NCBI GenBank assembly: GCA_964511535.1 | Contig: CAZEFW010000072.1 | Span: forward strand, 1-43,555 | Length of the DNA stretch: 43,555 bases | From: CAZCFB01 sp964511535 | Lineage (GTDB): Bacteria > Myxococcota_A > Polyangia > GCA-2747355 > CAZCFB01 | Reading direction: 5' to 3' | In this document: positions 31,218-40,039 of the stretch, piece after piece | Numbering within the stretch: position 1 is the first letter of the stretch | How the letters are laid out: each line of letters starts with the position of its first letter | Position numbers and translations under genes: made by a program | Notes under the pieces: model-generated | Database searches by the model: none | Told to the model about the DNA's origin: nothing | Seen by the model: only the letters and a program-made list of their open reading frames with translations

Positions 31218-32072
31218 TTGCCCTCCCTGAACCCGTACCAGGTGCTGGGCCTCTCCCCGGGCGCCAGCGACGAGCAAATCCGGCACGCTTATCGACAGCT
31301 GGCGCGCCAGTACCACCCTGACGTCAACGAGTCTCCAGGCGCCGAGGATTTCTTCAAGGAGCTGGCTCAGGCCTTCTCGGTGCTCACCGATCCGCGCCGG
31401 CGCGCCATGTACGACGAGTTCGGCGAGGCCTCGCTGCGGCTCGGCTTCGATCCCGAGCGGGCGCGGCGGCGACGGGCGCGCCAGGCCAGCTGGAGCGCCG
31501 CCCCGGACCCCGAGCCGCCAGAGGACGACAGCTGGCGCGGCCCCGGGGACCTGGTGCAGGAGCTCGCGTTGGACCTCGGCTTCAGCCTCAGCGGCGGGGA
31601 GGCGCATGTGCCGTCGCCCACCGGGCGCTCCAGCATCTCGGTGCAGGTGCCGGCCGGCGTGCTGGACGGCGCCCGGCTGCGCATCCCGGGCCGGGGCGAG
31701 GTGGGCCGCGGCGGCGCGCGCCCGGGCGACCTGGTGGTGGTGGTGCGGGTCAAGCCGAACCCCCACTACCGGCGCGAGGGCCATGACCTGCACCTCGAGC
31801 TGCCCATCACCGTCAGCGAGGCGGTGCGAGGCGCCTCGGTGGAGGTGCCCGCGCCAGGAGGGCGCCTGCGGCTGCGCATCCCGGCCGGCTGCCAGGGAGA
31901 CGAGGAGCTGCGCATGCGCGGCAAGGGCCTGCGCCACGAGCGCGGCGGCGCGGGCGACCTCATCGTGCGGCTGAGCATCCGCCTGCCAGAGAAGACCGGC
32001 CCCGTGACCCGGGCGCTGGACCAGCTGTCGAGCCTCTACCGCAAGCATGTGCGCGAGGGGCTGAAGCTCTAG
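31218..32072 (+). CDS. DnaJ-like co-chaperone (CbpA type, without zinc finger)
   Basis: A protein of about 284 residues. It has a J domain at 4-65 with the HPD motif (33-35, QYHPDVN) and FKELAQAFSVLTDPRRRAMYDEFG. A charged linker follows, then the two beta-sandwich C-terminal domains (ISVQVPAGVLDGARLRIPGRGE, GDLVVVVRVKPNPHYRREGHDLH, VEVPAPGGRLRLRIPAGCQGDEELRMRGKG). It lacks the Cys-rich zinc region, as in CbpA. It would present clients to DnaK in the cytoplasm. The start is uncertain: TTG 31218 lies directly before the J domain but lacks a clear ribosome site. It follows the second Rrf2 gene, so it may share its control. Confidence 0.85.
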   Translation: MPSLNPYQVLGLSPGASDEQIRHAYRQLARQYHPDVNESPGAEDFFKELAQAFSVLTDPRRRAMYDEFGEASLRLGFDPERARRRRARQASWSAAPDPEPPEDDSWRGPGDLVQELALDLGFSLSGGEAHVPSPTGRSSISVQVPAGVLDGARLRIPGRGEVGRGGARPGDLVVVVRVKPNPHYRREGHDLHLELPITVSEAVRGASVEVPAPGGRLRLRIPAGCQGDEELRMRGKGLRHERGGAGDLIVRLSIRLPEKTGPVTRALDQLSSLYRKHVREGLKL

Positions 32073-32152
32073 TACAAGAAACTCGGCCCTCACAACCCTT
32101 GACCATCCGCATCCCCGAGCGCGATCATCCTGCGTCGGAGGAGAGACCACTG

Positions 32153-33448
32153 ATGCGCAATGTCATCGGCATCCGCCGTGAGGATAAAAACCCCTTCGAG
32201 CGCCGCGCCCCGCTGACCCCGTTGCACGTGGCGGCCCTGGCGCGGGACCCGGGCTTGCAGATCAAGGTCCAGCCAGCGGAGCGGCGGATCTTCGCCGACG
32301 AGGCGTACCGCGAGGCCAACGCCACGCTGGACGAGGACCTGTCGGATTGCCCGTTCATCATGGGGATCAAGGAGGTCCCCACCGAGCGGCTGCTGCCGGG
32401 CAAGGGGTACCTGTACTTCTCCCACACCATCAAGGGCCAGCCCTACAACATGGGCATGCTGCGCCGCCTGCTGGAGCTGGGCTGCACCCTGCTGGATTAC
32501 GAGCGGGTGGTGGACGCCGACGGCCGCCGCCTGATCTTCTTCGGCCGCCACGCCGGCCTCGCCGGCATGATCGACACCCTGTGGGCCCTGGGCCAGCGCC
32601 TTGAGCTGGAGGGGATCAGCAGCCCGCTGTCCATGCTCAAGCAGTGCTACCACTACGACGGGCTGGACAGCGCGGTGGCCGACGTCAAGCGGGTGGGCGA
32701 GCTGCTGCGGCGCACCCCGCTGCCCGCGCCCCTGCGCCCGCTGACCTTCGGCGTGACCGGCTACGGCAACGTCTCGCTCGGCGCCCAGGAGATCCTGGCC
32801 CACCTGGGCGTGGACGAGGTGGCGCCGTCGGACCTGGCCGAGGCTTGCCAGTCGAGCGACGCCACGGCCCTCAAGGTGGTGTTCAAGGAGCGCCACCTGG
32901 TGCTGCCGCGACAGGGCGACTTCGACCTGCAGCACTACTACGCCCACCCCGAGGCGTACCGCCCCGCCTTCGCGCCGCACCTGCAGCACATGCACGTGCT
33001 GGTCAACTGCATCTACTGGGAGGAACGGTTCCCCCGGCTGGTGACCAACGACGACCTGGGCGCCCTGTACCAGGGCGCGGCGCCGCGGCTGCGGGTCATC
33101 GGCGACATCTCCTGCGACGTGGAGGGCTCGGTTCAGGCCACGGTCAAGGCCACCGAGCCGGACAGCCCGGTGTTCGTCTACGACGTGAACACCGGCGAGG
33201 CCGCCGACGGGGTGGAGGGTAACGGCCCGGTGATCATGGCCGTGGACAACCTGCCGGCCGAGCTGCCCCGGGAGGCGTCCGAGCACTTCTCCCAGGCGCT
33301 GGTGGGCTACGCCCCCGCCCTCGCCGCGGCCGACTTCTCTGCCGGCTCGTTCGACGACCTCGACCTGCCGCCGGCGCTTCGCCGGTCCACCATCGTGCAC
33401 CGGGGCCAGCTCACCCCCGACTACGCCTACCTCGAAAAGCACCTGTAG
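32153..33448 (+). CDS. lysine-ketoglutarate reductase (saccharopine-forming)
   Basis: A protein of 431 residues of the alanine dehydrogenase/PNT fold, matching the N-terminal half of plant and animal bifunctional LKR/SDH: NVIGIRREDKNPFERRAPLTP at the start, MGIKEVP, YFSHTIKGQPYNMGMLRRL, LLDYERVVD and FGRHAGLAGMIDTLWALG. The reaction condenses lysine with 2-oxoglutarate to saccharopine with NADPH. The next gene, 12 bp on, supplies the second enzyme, so the pair is the saccharopine route of lysine catabolism. ATG 32153 has GGAGGAGA upstream and begins the conserved part. It is cytoplasmic. The route is uncommon in bacteria, which mostly use other lysine pathways. Confidence 0.87.
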   Translation: MRNVIGIRREDKNPFERRAPLTPLHVAALARDPGLQIKVQPAERRIFADEAYREANATLDEDLSDCPFIMGIKEVPTERLLPGKGYLYFSHTIKGQPYNMGMLRRLLELGCTLLDYERVVDADGRRLIFFGRHAGLAGMIDTLWALGQRLELEGISSPLSMLKQCYHYDGLDSAVADVKRVGELLRRTPLPAPLRPLTFGVTGYGNVSLGAQEILAHLGVDEVAPSDLAEACQSSDATALKVVFKERHLVLPRQGDFDLQHYYAHPEAYRPAFAPHLQHMHVLVNCIYWEERFPRLVTNDDLGALYQGAAPRLRVIGDISCDVEGSVQATVKATEPDSPVFVYDVNTGEAADGVEGNGPVIMAVDNLPAELPREASEHFSQALVGYAPALAAADFSAGSFDDLDLPPALRRSTIVHRGQLTPDYAYLEKHL

Positions 33449-33460
33449 AGGAGCCCTCCC

Positions 33461-34783
33461 ATGACTTACCCCCGCGTCCTGTTGCTCGGCTCCGGCTTCG
33501 TCTCCAAGCCCCTGGCCCGCTACCTGCTCGCCCACGGCATCGGCCTGACAGTGGTCTCGCCCTTCGTGGACAAGGCCCAGGAGCTCATCGGCGACCACCC
33601 CTTCGGCGAGGCCCACTACTGGACCTCCGACGACCGGGAGGGGCTCGACGTCCTGGTGCACAACCACGACGTGATCATCAGCCTGCTGCCCGCCCCGCTT
33701 CACCCGATGGTGGCGCGCCGCTGCATCGACCACCGCAAGGACCTGGTCACGACCTCTTACGTCTCGCCCGAGATGCGCGGGCTGAACTCCAAGGCCAAGC
33801 AGGCCGGCGTGCTGTTCCTCAACGAGCTGGGCGTGGACCCCGGCCTGGATCACATGTCGGCCATGACCATCATCGACGACATCAAGGACCGCGGCGGCGA
33901 GATCACCAGCTTCCGCTCCTACTGCGGCGGCCTGCCCTCCCCGGACTCCAACGACAACCCGTGGGGCTACAAGTTCTCCTGGTCTCCCCTCGGCGTGCTG
34001 CGCGCCGGCACCAACGCCGCCTGCTACCGCAAGGCGGGTGAGCTGGTCTACCTGGCGCCCGAGCATATCTTCCTCGACGTTCACCACCTCGACTTCGACG
34101 GCATGGGCAAGCTCGAGGCGTACCCGAACCGGGACGCGGTGAAGTACAGCTCGCTGTACCGGCTGCCCAACGTGCAGTCCATGTTCCGCGGCACCCTGCG
34201 CTACAAGGGCTGGAGCCAGACCATGCGCCGGGTGGGCGAGCTCGGGCTGCTCAACCTGAGCCCGCGCGCCGACCTGCCGGGGCTCACCTGGCCGCAGCTG
34301 ATGAGCGAGCTGGTGCACTGTCCGGAGTCGCGCCTGCGCGAGCAGGTGGCCGAGAACCTGTGGCTCGAGCAGGACCACCCCACCATGGAGAAGCTGGAGT
34401 GGCTGGGGGTCTTTTCGGACCTGCCCGTGGACGAGCGCAGCACCTCGGTCGCCGAGGCGCTCAGCTACCTGATGCAGCAGAAGATGGTCTACGGCGAGAC
34501 AGACCGGGACATGATCGTGATGCACCATGTGCTGGAGGCCGACTTCGGCGACCACCAGGAGCGCATCACCTCCACCATGGTGGACCACGGCGAGCGAGGC
34601 GGCGACTCATCCATGGCCCGCACCGTGAGCCTGCCCGCGGCCATCGCGGTGCGCATGGTGCTCGAGGGCAAGGTGAAGCTGACCGGCGTCCACATCCCCA
34701 CCACCCGCGAGCTGTACGCGCCGATCCTCGAGGAGCTGGCCACCCTGGGCATCGCCCTGGAGGAGCAGGTCACGCGCATGTAG
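33461..34783 (+). CDS. saccharopine dehydrogenase (glutamate-forming)
   Basis: A protein of 440 residues. The N-terminus is a Rossmann fold (VLLLGSGFVSKPLARYL), followed by the family features DVIISLLPAPLHPMVA, TTSYVSPEMRGL, NELGVDPGLDHMSAM, SFRSYCGGLPSPDSNDNPWGYKFSWSP and LYRLPNVQSMFRGTLRYKGW. This is the LYS9/AASS C-terminal type that splits saccharopine into glutamate and 2-aminoadipate semialdehyde with NAD(P). GAGGAG stands 8 bases before ATG 33461. With the gene before it, it makes the lysine-degradation pair that in plants and animals is one fused protein; here the two are separate and adjacent. Confidence 0.9.
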   Translation: MTYPRVLLLGSGFVSKPLARYLLAHGIGLTVVSPFVDKAQELIGDHPFGEAHYWTSDDREGLDVLVHNHDVIISLLPAPLHPMVARRCIDHRKDLVTTSYVSPEMRGLNSKAKQAGVLFLNELGVDPGLDHMSAMTIIDDIKDRGGEITSFRSYCGGLPSPDSNDNPWGYKFSWSPLGVLRAGTNAACYRKAGELVYLAPEHIFLDVHHLDFDGMGKLEAYPNRDAVKYSSLYRLPNVQSMFRGTLRYKGWSQTMRRVGELGLLNLSPRADLPGLTWPQLMSELVHCPESRLREQVAENLWLEQDHPTMEKLEWLGVFSDLPVDERSTSVAEALSYLMQQKMVYGETDRDMIVMHHVLEADFGDHQERITSTMVDHGERGGDSSMARTVSLPAAIAVRMVLEGKVKLTGVHIPTTRELYAPILEELATLGIALEEQVTRM

Positions 34784-34883
34784 CCATCAGGGGCCCGAGG
34801 CTCCCGACCGCCACGCGAGCACAAAAAATTGCCCGGGTTGGCCCCACTCCATAAGCTGGGTTGGTGTAGAGTCGACGAGGAGC

Positions 34884-36608
34884 ATGTCTGACCAAACCAA
34901 GGATCAACGCCGGGCCTCCCCGCGGGTCGAGTTCCACGCGCCGGTGCGCGTGCTGTCCGCGCAGAGCGCCGAGGTCTGCTGGGCCAACTCAACCAACCTG
35001 AGCGCATCGGGGATCCATGTCTCCTCGCGCGAGAGCTTCAACGTGGGCGCCGAGCTGGGGCTCTCCATCCCCCTGCCCGAGGGTGAGGAGGAGAGCGGCG
35101 AGGACCAGGAGCAGGGGCTGTCGTTTCGCTGCCGGGTGATCTGGGTCGAGCGGGAGCGGCGGTGCGGCATGGGGCTCGAGTTCGTCGACCTGAGCGAGGA
35201 GGAGCGCGGCTCGCTGCGGGCGCTGGTTTCGCGCGAGGACCTGACCACATCATGGACAAGGCCGGCCAAGGTCTGGTTCGACGGCCAGCCCATGCCGGAG
35301 CAGGCCCAGGCGGTGCCCGGGCCCGAGGGGATGGTGGTCAACGTGCCGATGCCTCACCTGGCGCGGCTGGCGCGGGTCTCGTTTCGCTTCACCGACGGCT
35401 CGGATACCAACGAGCAGATCGGGGTCGTCGTGCGTGCGCACCTGGAGCCGGGCGAAGTGCCGCGGCTGGTGGCCACCATCCGCCCCGACGAGCCGCGCGA
35501 GGACACGCTGACCTCCTGGCCCCCCGCCGAGGAGGACATGCCTTCGGAGGGGCCCGAGCCGTGGGACCTGGACGCCGACGAGGAGGCGCGAAACGAGACG
35601 CCCGTGCCCATGGGGACGGAGGACCTGCAGCTGGAGGTGCCGCTCAAGGACTTCAGGTCTGGTGAGTTCGCCCTGCCCGAGCCGGACGCGGAGGCCAGCG
35701 AGGTGCCCCGGCGAGGGCACCCTTCGGGCGAGATCGAGGTGGACGAGGAGCTCGAGCCGTGGGTGGAGCGCACCCCGGGACCGGAGGCGATCCCGCCCAT
35801 GGAGGAGCTGACGCAGGCGCAGGCCACGTCGGGCCTGCTGCGGAAGCTGCGCCTGCTGGACGGCGAGGGCGCGCGCAACGCCTGGCTCTGGATCGCGGCG
35901 CTGGTCATGACCGGCCTGGCCGTGGCCTCCATGTCGTACACCGGCCTGTTCGATCGCCTCAGGAGCCGCTCGGCCGCGGTGACCACAGCCAGGCCCGCGG
36001 CTGACCCGGCGGCCGCGGCGGTGGCGGTGGCGCCTGCCACCAAGCATGACGCCGCGCCCGCGGTGCTCACCGGCGCGCCTGACGCGGGCCCCGTGCCGGC
36101 GCGACTCGACGCCCTGGTCCGGCCAGACCGGCAGCCGCCCGACTCGGCTCGTCCCGACACGCGGAGGCCGGACGCCAGGCGGCCTGACATGAGGAAGCCG
36201 GAGCCGGACATGGCTGCGGCTTCGGCCTCGGCCACGGCTGCGGCCACAGCAGCGGAGTGGAAGGGGCCGGGGCCGAATCCCGCGCTCATCGGCAAGTCCA
36301 CGCACTTGCCCAGGTTCACCGCCATCGCGGGGGGCACGGTGGTGACCATCCCGATCAAGGGCAGCGCCGCTGGCATGAAGCACTTCGCCATCCAGGATCC
36401 GCACGGCATCTCCATGACCCTGCCCCGGGCGCAGCCGACTCACCGCTTCGGCAACTTCAAGGTGCGCAAGCAGAAGCAGTTTCGCCTGCTGTGGGTCAAA
36501 AAGCGCCGCGGGGCATTGCACCTGAGGCTCTTCTTCAAGCCCGAGCGGTCTCTGTCTTACCGGCTGGTGGTCAAGCCGGGAGCGCTTCAGATCACTGTGA
36601 AGGAATGA
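34884..36608 (+). CDS. PilZ domain, membrane helix, and periplasmic AMIN-like domain protein
   Basis: A protein of 574 residues. The cytoplasmic N-terminus has a PilZ domain with RxxxR (Arg10-Arg14) and N-L-S-A-S-G (38-43), the c-di-GMP-binding motifs. A second beta-rich segment (about 125-205) may be another PilZ-like fold. A long acidic linker (205-320) leads to one membrane helix (about 333-355). The outside part has an Ala/Pro/Asp/Arg-rich stretch with RPD/RRPD repeats, and from about 471 to the end a beta-rich AMIN-like domain (LPRFTAIAGGTVVTIPIKG). AMIN domains direct proteins to peptidoglycan or secretin/division sites. The protein may carry a c-di-GMP signal across the inner membrane to the cell wall (inference). 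GAGGAG precedes ATG 34884. The 100 bp before it separates it from the lysine genes. Confidence 0.8.
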   Translation: MSDQTKDQRRASPRVEFHAPVRVLSAQSAEVCWANSTNLSASGIHVSSRESFNVGAELGLSIPLPEGEEESGEDQEQGLSFRCRVIWVERERRCGMGLEFVDLSEEERGSLRALVSREDLTTSWTRPAKVWFDGQPMPEQAQAVPGPEGMVVNVPMPHLARLARVSFRFTDGSDTNEQIGVVVRAHLEPGEVPRLVATIRPDEPREDTLTSWPPAEEDMPSEGPEPWDLDADEEARNETPVPMGTEDLQLEVPLKDFRSGEFALPEPDAEASEVPRRGHPSGEIEVDEELEPWVERTPGPEAIPPMEELTQAQATSGLLRKLRLLDGEGARNAWLWIAALVMTGLAVASMSYTGLFDRLRSRSAAVTTARPAADPAAAAVAVAPATKHDAAPAVLTGAPDAGPVPARLDALVRPDRQPPDSARPDTRRPDARRPDMRKPEPDMAAASASATAAATAAEWKGPGPNPALIGKSTHLPRFTAIAGGTVVTIPIKGSAAGMKHFAIQDPHGISMTLPRAQPTHRFGNFKVRKQKQFRLLWVKKRRGALHLRLFFKPERSLSYRLVVKPGALQITVKE

Positions 36609-36629
36609 GCGCCGCCCGGCGTCCGTATG

Positions 36630-36657
36630 TTGGGCACCATGTTGGTTGCTGGATAAT
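36630..36657 (+). promoter_or_regulatory. possible promoter of the PEGA protein gene
   Basis: GATAAT (36652-36657) matches five of six bases of a -10 box, with TTGGGC (36630-36635), a weaker -35 box, 16 bases before it. A start near 36664 gives a leader of about 28 bases. Confidence 0.35.
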
Positions 36658-36691
36658 TTGACCCCCGGATCCGCGCATGTACGATAGGTTC

Positions 36692-37237
36692 ATGAACCTG
36701 AAAACCCTGTGTACCGTGGCGGCTGTTGCCTGCCTCTCCGCAGTGGCCGTGGCCGAGCCCCTGGCCCCGGTGGCCTCTGAAAGCGGCGTGACCGTGGTTG
36801 CCCAGGCCACCGATATTCAAGACGAACCGAGGATTATGCTGGCCCGCGCCGGCGATCCTGCGCCGAAAAAATCGCCCCCCGTGGCGGCGCCCCCTTCCCC
36901 CGCGCAGGCCAGCGACCCATTCGCCCGGCTCAAGCGCAAGGTGCCAAAGGACAAGCTGCCGCCGCTCAAGAGCGTGCGGGTGAAGAACCCCAAGGACGAC
37001 GAGGGCAAAAAGGGCGGCGACATCACCGTCTCCATCAAGACCTCGCCGGGAGGCGCCGCGGTATCCTGGGGCGGCAAGTCCCTGGGCGTGACGCCGTTTT
37101 CCATCGCCGCCCCCCGGGGCAGCACTCCCATAGACATCGTCATCCGCGCCCGCGGACGCATGACCCTGCGCACCCGGGTGATGCGCGACATCTCGCGCAG
37201 CTACTTCTACAAGCTGCACCCCGCGAAGATCAGGTAG
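36692..37237 (+). CDS. exported PEGA-domain protein
   Basis: A protein of 181 residues with a signal peptide (NLKTLCTVAAVACLSAVAVA). A Pro/Ala/Lys-rich low-complexity stretch follows, then a C-terminal PEGA domain (about 105-175: DITVSIKTSPGGAAVSWGGKSLGVTPFSI, and PRGSTPIDIVIRARG). PEGA domains are beta-sandwich modules of extracytoplasmic proteins with surface-layer or envelope roles; no catalytic role is expected. ATG 36692 starts the signal peptide; an ATG five codons earlier is possible. A perfect hairpin starts at the last base of its stop codon. Confidence 0.75.
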   Translation: MNLKTLCTVAAVACLSAVAVAEPLAPVASESGVTVVAQATDIQDEPRIMLARAGDPAPKKSPPVAAPPSPAQASDPFARLKRKVPKDKLPPLKSVRVKNPKDDEGKKGGDITVSIKTSPGGAAVSWGGKSLGVTPFSIAAPRGSTPIDIVIRARGRMTLRTRVMRDISRSYFYKLHPAKIR

Positions 37238-37278
37238 GGCTGCTGCGCAGCCCGGGCTTGAGGCTTGAGGCTTGAGGT
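37237..37278. repeat. hairpin plus heptamer-array element (copy C, one arm)
   Basis: A perfect 7-bp hairpin (GGGCTGC, loop TGC, GCAGCCC; 37237-37253) is followed directly by three GCTTGAG heptamers (37255-37278). It resembles the hairpin and first arm of element B. The core and the second arm are missing. It lies between the convergent PEGA and CitF genes. Confidence 0.65.
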
Positions 37279-37281
37279 GGG

Positions 37282-38832
37282 CTAGCCGTTGACCTTGAAC
37301 ACGGTATCGATCACCGTGCCGTCCACCCACTTGATGATGGCCACCGGCTCGTCGCGGTCGATGTCCGGCTTGGCCGGCTTGCCGCAGATGGCCAGCGCCT
37401 GCTCGTACAGCTCCTCGATGGTGACCAGGGGCAAGCTGCTGCCCTTGAGCCGGTCGAGCAGGTCCTGGCGGCGGGGGTTGATGGCGATGCCGCGCTCGGT
37501 GACCACCACGTCCACTGACTCCGACGGCGCGCACACCGTGGTCACCTCATCCACCACGATGGGGATGCGCCCGCGGTACAGCGGGAAGGCCATGATGGAG
37601 CAGTCCGCGCCCAGGGTGTTCTGCCAGCCGCCGATGCCGTGCAGCATGTAGCCGTCGGAGTGGGTCGCCACGTTGGCCTGGAAGTTGACGTCCACCTCGG
37701 TGGCGCCGAGCACCGCGCAGGCCACCTGCGAGGCGAAGTTGCCCTTGGAGTGGTAGTTGTACGAGGTGAACGGCGAGGTGGCCACGTGGCGCGGGTTGTC
37801 CCGCAGCGACGCCACGCCGGCCAGGTCGAAGCTCTGCCCGTCGAGGATGGCGCCCACCAGGCCCTCCTCGAGCATGGCGGTCAGGTGGCCCGTTGAGCCG
37901 CCCCGGGCGAAGGGCGCGCTGACCCCGGCGGCGCGCATGCGCGCGGCCAGAAACTGCAGCATGGCCAGGGCGATGCCGCCGGCGCCGGCCTGAAACGGCT
38001 GCCCCAGGTAGCCGGCCTCCTCGATGAACTGCGCCACGTACTCGGCGATGAGCAGGCGCGTGGGCGAGCGGGTAACCCGGGTGGTTCCGGAGACGATCTT
38101 CGACGGGTCGCCTGCCCTGTCCACCTCCACCACGTAGTCGATGTTCTGCCCCTGGATCACCCACGGGATGCAGGGGAAGGGCACCAGGTTGTCGGTGATC
38201 ATGATGCTCTTGTCGGCGTACAGGCTGTCGGCCAGCGCGAAGCCCAGCGGCCCGCATGCGTTGGGGCCGTTGACGCCGTTGGCGTTGCCCGTGGCGTCGG
38301 CGCAGGGCGCGGGGATGATGCCGATGTCGATGTGCAGGTCGTCGTCCTGGATCGCCTGGAACCGGCCGCCGTGGCTGCGCAGGATGCCGGTGCCGCGCAT
38401 GCGCCCCTCGGAGCAGAACCGTCCGATGGGGCCGTTCATGGAGCCCTCGATATGGTCCAACACGCCCGACTCGAGCAGCGGGATCAACGGCTCGTGGCAC
38501 GGGAACAGCGCCGACGGGGCGAGGGTCAGGTTCTTCAGCCCCATGTCGGCCAGGGTCTGCACCAGGGGCACCACCGTCAGGTCGCCGTTGCGGAAGTGGT
38601 GATGGATGCCGATGGTCATGCCGTCCTTCGGCTCGCACTTCTCCAGGGCGGTGCGCAGGTCGGCCACCCGCTTGTCGTTGCCGTAGTCGGCGCAGGTCGG
38701 GATGGGCGGCCCGGCCTTGCGGCCCTCGGGGCGGTACTTGCCCACGCCCATGAAGGGGGTCTGGGCGCGGCCGTTGACCTCGGCGGGCACCATGCGCCCC
38801 ACGGCGTTTTCGTTCATCTTGGCAGGGCTCAT
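37282..38832 (-). CDS. citF: citrate lyase alpha subunit, citrate CoA-transferase
   Basis: A protein of 516 residues, the standard CitF length. Family features: AQTPFMGVGKYRPEGRKA, KCEPKDGMTIGIHHHFRNGD, DHIEGSMNGPIGRFCSEGRMRGTGILRSHGGR, GQPFQAGAGGIALAM, and a C-terminal DVVVTERGIAINPRRQDL. It moves the acyl-carrier (CitD) thioester group from acetyl to citryl, ahead of cleavage by CitE. Its ATG overlaps the stop of the CitD-CitE gene (ATGA), and the ribosome site GAGGTGAG lies inside that gene's end, so translation is coupled. Genes for CitC, CitX and CitG, which equip the ACP with its prosthetic group, are not in the window. Confidence 0.92.
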   Translation of the reverse strand: MSPAKMNENAVGRMVPAEVNGRAQTPFMGVGKYRPEGRKAGPPIPTCADYGNDKRVADLRTALEKCEPKDGMTIGIHHHFRNGDLTVVPLVQTLADMGLKNLTLAPSALFPCHEPLIPLLESGVLDHIEGSMNGPIGRFCSEGRMRGTGILRSHGGRFQAIQDDDLHIDIGIIPAPCADATGNANGVNGPNACGPLGFALADSLYADKSIMITDNLVPFPCIPWVIQGQNIDYVVEVDRAGDPSKIVSGTTRVTRSPTRLLIAEYVAQFIEEAGYLGQPFQAGAGGIALAMLQFLAARMRAAGVSAPFARGGSTGHLTAMLEEGLVGAILDGQSFDLAGVASLRDNPRHVATSPFTSYNYHSKGNFASQVACAVLGATEVDVNFQANVATHSDGYMLHGIGGWQNTLGADCSIMAFPLYRGRIPIVVDEVTTVCAPSESVDVVVTERGIAINPRRQDLLDRLKGSSLPLVTIEELYEQALAICGKPAKPDIDRDEPVAIIKWVDGTVIDTVFKVNG

Positions 38833-40022
38833 TTGCTCACCTCCATGGCGTCGAGGTCGATGTCGTAGAACTCGGCCAGCCGCAGCACCCGCAGGGCGCG
38901 GCCCACCACCGGCGGGTCGATCATCTTGGAGCCGATGGAGATGACGCCGTCGCCGCGGGCCTCGGCCTGCGCGATGGCTGCCTTGACCTTCAGGGCGTAG
39001 ACCACGTCCTTGTCCGCCGGGCGGAACGCCTGATGGATCACCTGGATCTGGCGCGGGTGGATGCACCCCTTGCCGTCGAAGCCCAGGGAGATGGCCTCCT
39101 CGGTGGAGGCCAGCAGGCCGGCCTCGTTGGCCACGTCGGAGTAGACCGTGTCGATGGGCTGCACGCCGGCGGCCCGGGCGCCGAGCACCAGCTTGGACCG
39201 CGCCACGAAGCTCTCGGTCCCCTTGTCGGTGCGCGCGGCGCCGATGTCCTTGGTGAAGTCCTCGGCACCAAAAGCCAGGGCCACCACGCTGTCATGGGCA
39301 GACGCGATGTCGTAAGCCCGCTCCACGCCCAGCGCGCTCTCAAGGATCGGCATCAGGAAGATGGTGCGACCGGGCGCCAGCTCCTCGATGCGCTCGACCA
39401 CGGCGTTGATCTGCGCCGGGTCCTCCACCTTGGGCACGAGGATGGTGTGCACGTTGTGGTCCACCACGAACGGCAGGTCATCCAGCCCCTGGGGGATCTG
39501 GTTGATGCGCACCATGCGCTCGGCGCCGCCGAAGTCCACCGCCCGCAGCGCGTTGCGCACCAGGAAGCGGGCGGCCGGCTTGTGCGCCGGCGCCACCGCG
39601 TCCTCCAGGTCGAGGATCACACCGTCCGGGCGGAACAGCCCGGCGCCGATCATCAGGTCCGGCGCGTTGCCTGGCAGGTAGAGGCGTGAGCGGCGCATGC
39701 GGTCGCGCTCCACCGTGTAGTCGTTGTTCTTGTGCATCTCGGGCAGGACCTCGGCGTCGAGCGTCGGGTCCATGGCCCTCGCCGCGGCCTCGACCCGGGC
39801 CTGGATCACCCAGTCCAGCGCGCCGCGATCCATCACCTTGATCTGTACGTCAGACAGGGCCAGACGCTCTGCCGCGTCCTTGACCACCGCCTCGATCAGG
39901 TGCCCGTACAGGGTCTTGACCGTACTCTCGAGGACGAGGGTCACCCCCTCGCCAGGGCGACGCTGCAGCTCGACCCGAAGGTCCTCCTTGGCATCGCGGC
40001 CAACCGAAACAACCTCGTTCAT
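38829..40022 (-). CDS. citE: citrate lyase gamma (acyl carrier) and beta subunits fused, CitD-CitE
   Basis: One uninterrupted frame of 397 residues with two subunits that are normally separate. Residues 1 to about 95 resemble CitD (LVLESTVKTLYGHLIEAVV; VMDRGALDWVIQARVEAA, matching DKGALDC-ARVEAA). Residues 109-397 are CitE (MRRSRLYLPGNAPDL, ILDLEDAVAPAHK, LVPKVEDPAQI, FLMPILESALGV, AFGAEDFTKDIGA, DGKGCIHPRQI). CitE releases oxaloacetate. The Ser that carries the phosphoribosyl-dephospho-CoA group in CitD (Ser14 in enteric proteins) has no clear counterpart here; the region reads VGRDAKEDLRV. AAGGAG precedes ATG 40022. An internal ATG (39698) with GGAG upstream could also start CitE alone. The stop overlaps the CitF start. 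Confidence 0.85.
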   Translation of the reverse strand: MNEVVSVGRDAKEDLRVELQRRPGEGVTLVLESTVKTLYGHLIEAVVKDAAERLALSDVQIKVMDRGALDWVIQARVEAAARAMDPTLDAEVLPEMHKNNDYTVERDRMRRSRLYLPGNAPDLMIGAGLFRPDGVILDLEDAVAPAHKPAARFLVRNALRAVDFGGAERMVRINQIPQGLDDLPFVVDHNVHTILVPKVEDPAQINAVVERIEELAPGRTIFLMPILESALGVERAYDIASAHDSVVALAFGAEDFTKDIGAARTDKGTESFVARSKLVLGARAAGVQPIDTVYSDVANEAGLLASTEEAISLGFDGKGCIHPRQIQVIHQAFRPADKDVVYALKVKAAIAQAEARGDGVISIGSKMIDPPVVGRALRVLRLAEFYDIDLDAMEVSK

Positions 40023-40039
40023 GGTAAGGCTCCTTGGTA

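Noticed and set aside
32073..32152. lysine riboswitch before the lysine catabolic genes
   Set aside because: The gap is only 80 bp, far shorter than the known aptamer, and I see no matching multi-helix pattern.
32090..34588. 832-codon open frame on the minus strand
   Set aside because: Antisense to the two well-recognised saccharopine-route genes, with shadow composition.
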